Of a stretch of DNA of 64,000 nt, positions 61,199-64,000 are shown in pieces. How positions within the stretch are numbered: the first letter of the stretch is position 1; the number at the start of each line of letters is the position of its first letter. Source of the stretch: Rhabdornis inornatus (taxonomy: Eukaryota; Chordata; Aves; Passeriformes; Rhabdornithidae); assembly GCA_013397075.1 (NCBI GenBank), contig VWZS01008178.1, positions 684,481-748,480 of the forward strand, in the 5' to 3' direction. A program made the position numbers and the translations under genes. The notes beneath the pieces are model-generated. The model was not told the origin of the DNA. It saw only the letters and a list, made by a program, of their open reading frames with translations, and ran no database searches.

Positions 61199-64000
61199 GG
61201 GTTCATGGTGGGTCCATGCAGGAGTGGGGTTGGTGATAACCAAATATATTGCACCAGGTAATATATCTCAGGTATATCTCAGGTAAAAAGCAGGATATAT
61301 TCACTCTAACACGGGTTCATTTCTTTCAGATTAGGATCAAGAGCAAAACAAGCTGATAACCATCTAGAAAAGACTGGACATATCTGTATTCTGCCCCCTT
61401 TTTCAAAGGTTAGAGCCCTACTTCATGCAGGTCCATGGAACAAACACCTTCAGGGTCCATCTCTCCTGACCTATTGACCAAGAAGGTTGTCTGGGTTTGG
61501 CTGCAAATGGCTTGATTGCAGACATCCAGAGACAAATACCTTAATAACTGCACAGGAGACTGAACTTGGGAAGAATGATACCAACCCTGTGTTAAGTTGT
61601 TCTGACACCAAACAGACAAAGCAGACCCTCCTCTGGGGCTGTCTGAGCAGCTCTGCTGACTCCTGTGGAGCTGCACTGCAGAGCATCACTACTCCCACGA
61701 ATTAAAGCCCAGGCTCTTTGACTTGGCCTCATTACAAAGAGCATTTCTGGAGTCCATTTGGAGTGCAATGAGTACAACAAAGATCTCAATTAAAATGAAA
61801 GATTATAATCCCTTTTTTTTTTCACTGTTCTTTGTTTCCCCTCAACAAAACACTTGCAGATTTATAGTGAACAAGAAAAAGTGCAATAGGAGTTCTAGGT
61901 GGTAGGTTTTTGTATTGATGGGATGCAGGTTTTCTAAGGAAAAAAAATAAAAGAGAAATATCAGTCATGTATTACAGCCACTGTTGTATGCATCAGCACA
62001 TGAAATATGACCCAAATTCCATCTTCAAAGCTATCACAAGAAATATTGTTTGTATTGAGGGTTTGTAAAAGGCTCTAGCAAGTTATTACATTTATAGTCC
62101 ACTTTTTTTCTTTCCTTAAGATTTATCTTCAATTTTTACTCAAAAATCTGGGGCCAGAAAAATCACATTTCAGCTCAAAAAAAATAATCTTTTTCCCTCA
62201 TTTCCTCTCAATTTGATAAGTTAGTCTTAGTACTCAACTTAGAGATACTTTCTGCAGAAATTCATAGTTACTATATGGCCCCAGTGTCTTAAAGCAAAGA
62301 ACTGATATTTTATGAGTCATTATCGTAAAATAGAGTTTAGAGTAGACTTTAGTATTCCTATTTCCCAGCTGTATTGCTGCAATCTAGTTGCCTTCATGAA
62401 ACATCAGCAAATGCCTTATCACCCCTGGTACTTGCTGGTCTTTTCTTTCTGGTTTCAGATTAATGTGCAAACAACAAAGAGAAATAATGAGAAAATACAT
62501 TTGCTTATTGCCCAGAGAGAGGAAAAACTTGATAGCTCCCTGAACTCTGTTACTGAGGTCCTTTCCTTGGAGTATGTTGGGCTGGAATGCTTTGAAAAAA
62601 AAGGAAGACTAAAAAAATATTTCAACTCTGCTACCTGATAATACCAGAATAAGGAACAGATAATGAAATAATGAGGAATAATGAGTAGTTGTCTACTGAC
62701 TTCTTCTGAATCTGAGACTGCTCCTTCAATGGCTTTTAGGACAAAGAGTGGAAAGCAAATCTTTTTGGGATATTTTTCTATCTCTGAACATGCACTTGCT
62801 CACTTTAAAAATTAATTTCTGTGAAATTTTCATTTCAACAAGCAAGAGGCAAGGATGAAAAGCAAAATGCTTTCGTTTACGTTAAAGTACCAGTGCAATT
62901 TAAGAACCAAAGCATTGAATTATTAAGCCCAGAAAAATAAATATACATCTCCCTATAACTCAGGTTAACACCTAGGATGGCTGTAGAACTGTGAAATCTA
63001 AAAATAGAAATATCCCATGGGAATATACGACTGCCTGCTTATGAGACCATGGAGACATTATGACTGGAGATCAGTCCATGACATTTCTGTCATCATTCCC
63101 AGAGTGCAGAGGTCAAGCAAGGGTTCACAAAGGATAAGGAAAAAATTATTTAAGGTCTGTAAAATCAACTTTCTACCAAGAGTTTTAAAAATACTCAGTT
63201 TGGCTTAAGTGATGAATTAGTCTATAAATACCTACTCTAAGATATTTTTCTGATTTAACAGGATCTTTAGGTCAGCAGACAAAGGCATAGCAAGGTCCAA
63301 TGTCAAAGTGAAACAAATTCCAGCAGGAAATAAAAGCAAATTTTTAGGAGAGAATAATGAATCACTATGTGATGCTTAAAAATTACTAAAAGATTTTGGC
63401 TACCCCTTCCAAGTGAAAAATCTTCCTAAAATTCAATGTCTGCGAAAAATAGCATTAATTCAGGGAGGCTTAATGCAACACAGGTTTGCCCAAATCCCAG
63501 TGTACATTTACAGGCACTCTTTTTCTCTGTGTTTCTGCAGAGAAAAATAATGCTGTGTTCAGAAAACACCTCAGAAATTGGTTTCCAAATGGTTCCCCAC
63601 AGCAGCCATGGCATTAGCCATCAGCTGGGATTTCAGCACTGGAAGGTTTGCTTCAAAGTCCATTCAAGTCCAATACACAGGAATGGGAAAAAATTAACTT
63701 TGCACTGTGTTCATTAAAGAGTGTAAAATTATTTCCACAGTCATCACTCTTAGATGGACAGACATGAGTATTTTATCTCCTACCTACACACGAGAGCAAC
63801 CCACTTCTTCCCACTCTCTGCCAGTGCCCAACTCTGCCAAACCCCTTTTGTGGTTTCCCCATTCAGAGCAAGTTCCTAAATCAGAGTGAGAAAGCTCCTC
63901 TGTGCTATCAAAGCCAGGTGTGAACCCTACACACATAAGCAGAATCTCTTTCAAATCAAATGTCCAAGTGCCCTCTGGCTGCTTAAAAATCTGGATTTCT
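61199..64000. other. Single-copy DNA, no gene seen
   Basis: No gene or transposon recognised to the window end. A TATATCTCAGGTATATCTCAGGTA direct repeat of about 11 bases lies near 61262-61284, and T-rich and A-rich runs occur near 61811 and 61941. Open frames up to 108 codons lack domains. Confidence 0.55.

Overview
This window looks like a stretch of bird nuclear genome, either intergenic or deep intronic. The main evidence is a set of CR1 LINE copies with the avian 3' end (variants of TTCTATGATTCTGTGA, or TCATAGAATCAT when inverted). A solitary retroviral LTR, generally low repeat density, AT-rich single-copy sequence and two isolated N positions typical of a draft assembly fit this. The sequence alone does not give the species. 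I found no protein-coding gene, no rRNA or tRNA gene and no CRISPR array. The many short open frames have no recognisable domains, splice structure or codon bias, and I treat them as chance, except where they read through decayed LINE sequence.

Layout. 1-11.6 kb: single-copy AT-rich DNA with simple repeats and a candidate conserved noncoding block near 7.1-7.6 kb. 11.6-12.3 kb: an ancient amniote CR1/L3-type LINE 3' part on + with readable reverse-transcriptase remnants. 13.0-13.74 kb: a CR1 on -, in which 198 bases occur twice, identically, on either side of a single N; this is probably an unmerged assembly overlap. 13.74-37.5 kb: mostly featureless, with simple repeats, a possible decayed coding frame at 20.3-20.6 kb and a probable old repeat at 25.6 kb. 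37.5-38.0 kb: CR1 (+). 43.9-44.3 kb: CR1 (-). 50.7-52.9 kb: two adjacent, badly decayed LINE ORF2 remnants, both on -. 54.56 kb: a perfect 30-bp palindrome. 56.0-56.2 and 57.3-58.1 kb: two CR1 copies (+). 60.14-60.71 kb: a 564-bp solitary LTR (transcription sense -) with an intact 6-bp target-site duplication, suggesting a class II (ERVK/alpharetrovirus-like) insertion. 61.1-61.2 kb: a short CR1 3' fragment (-).

No genes work together here. The window records transposon activity of several ages: L3/CR1-type remnants that appear very old, avian CR1 copies of intermediate age, and one comparatively fresh LTR, set in single-copy DNA that may carry regulatory elements. I see no convincing new biological system. 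The points most worth checking are the assembly duplication, the 30-bp palindrome, the datable solo LTR and the retained LINE fragments.
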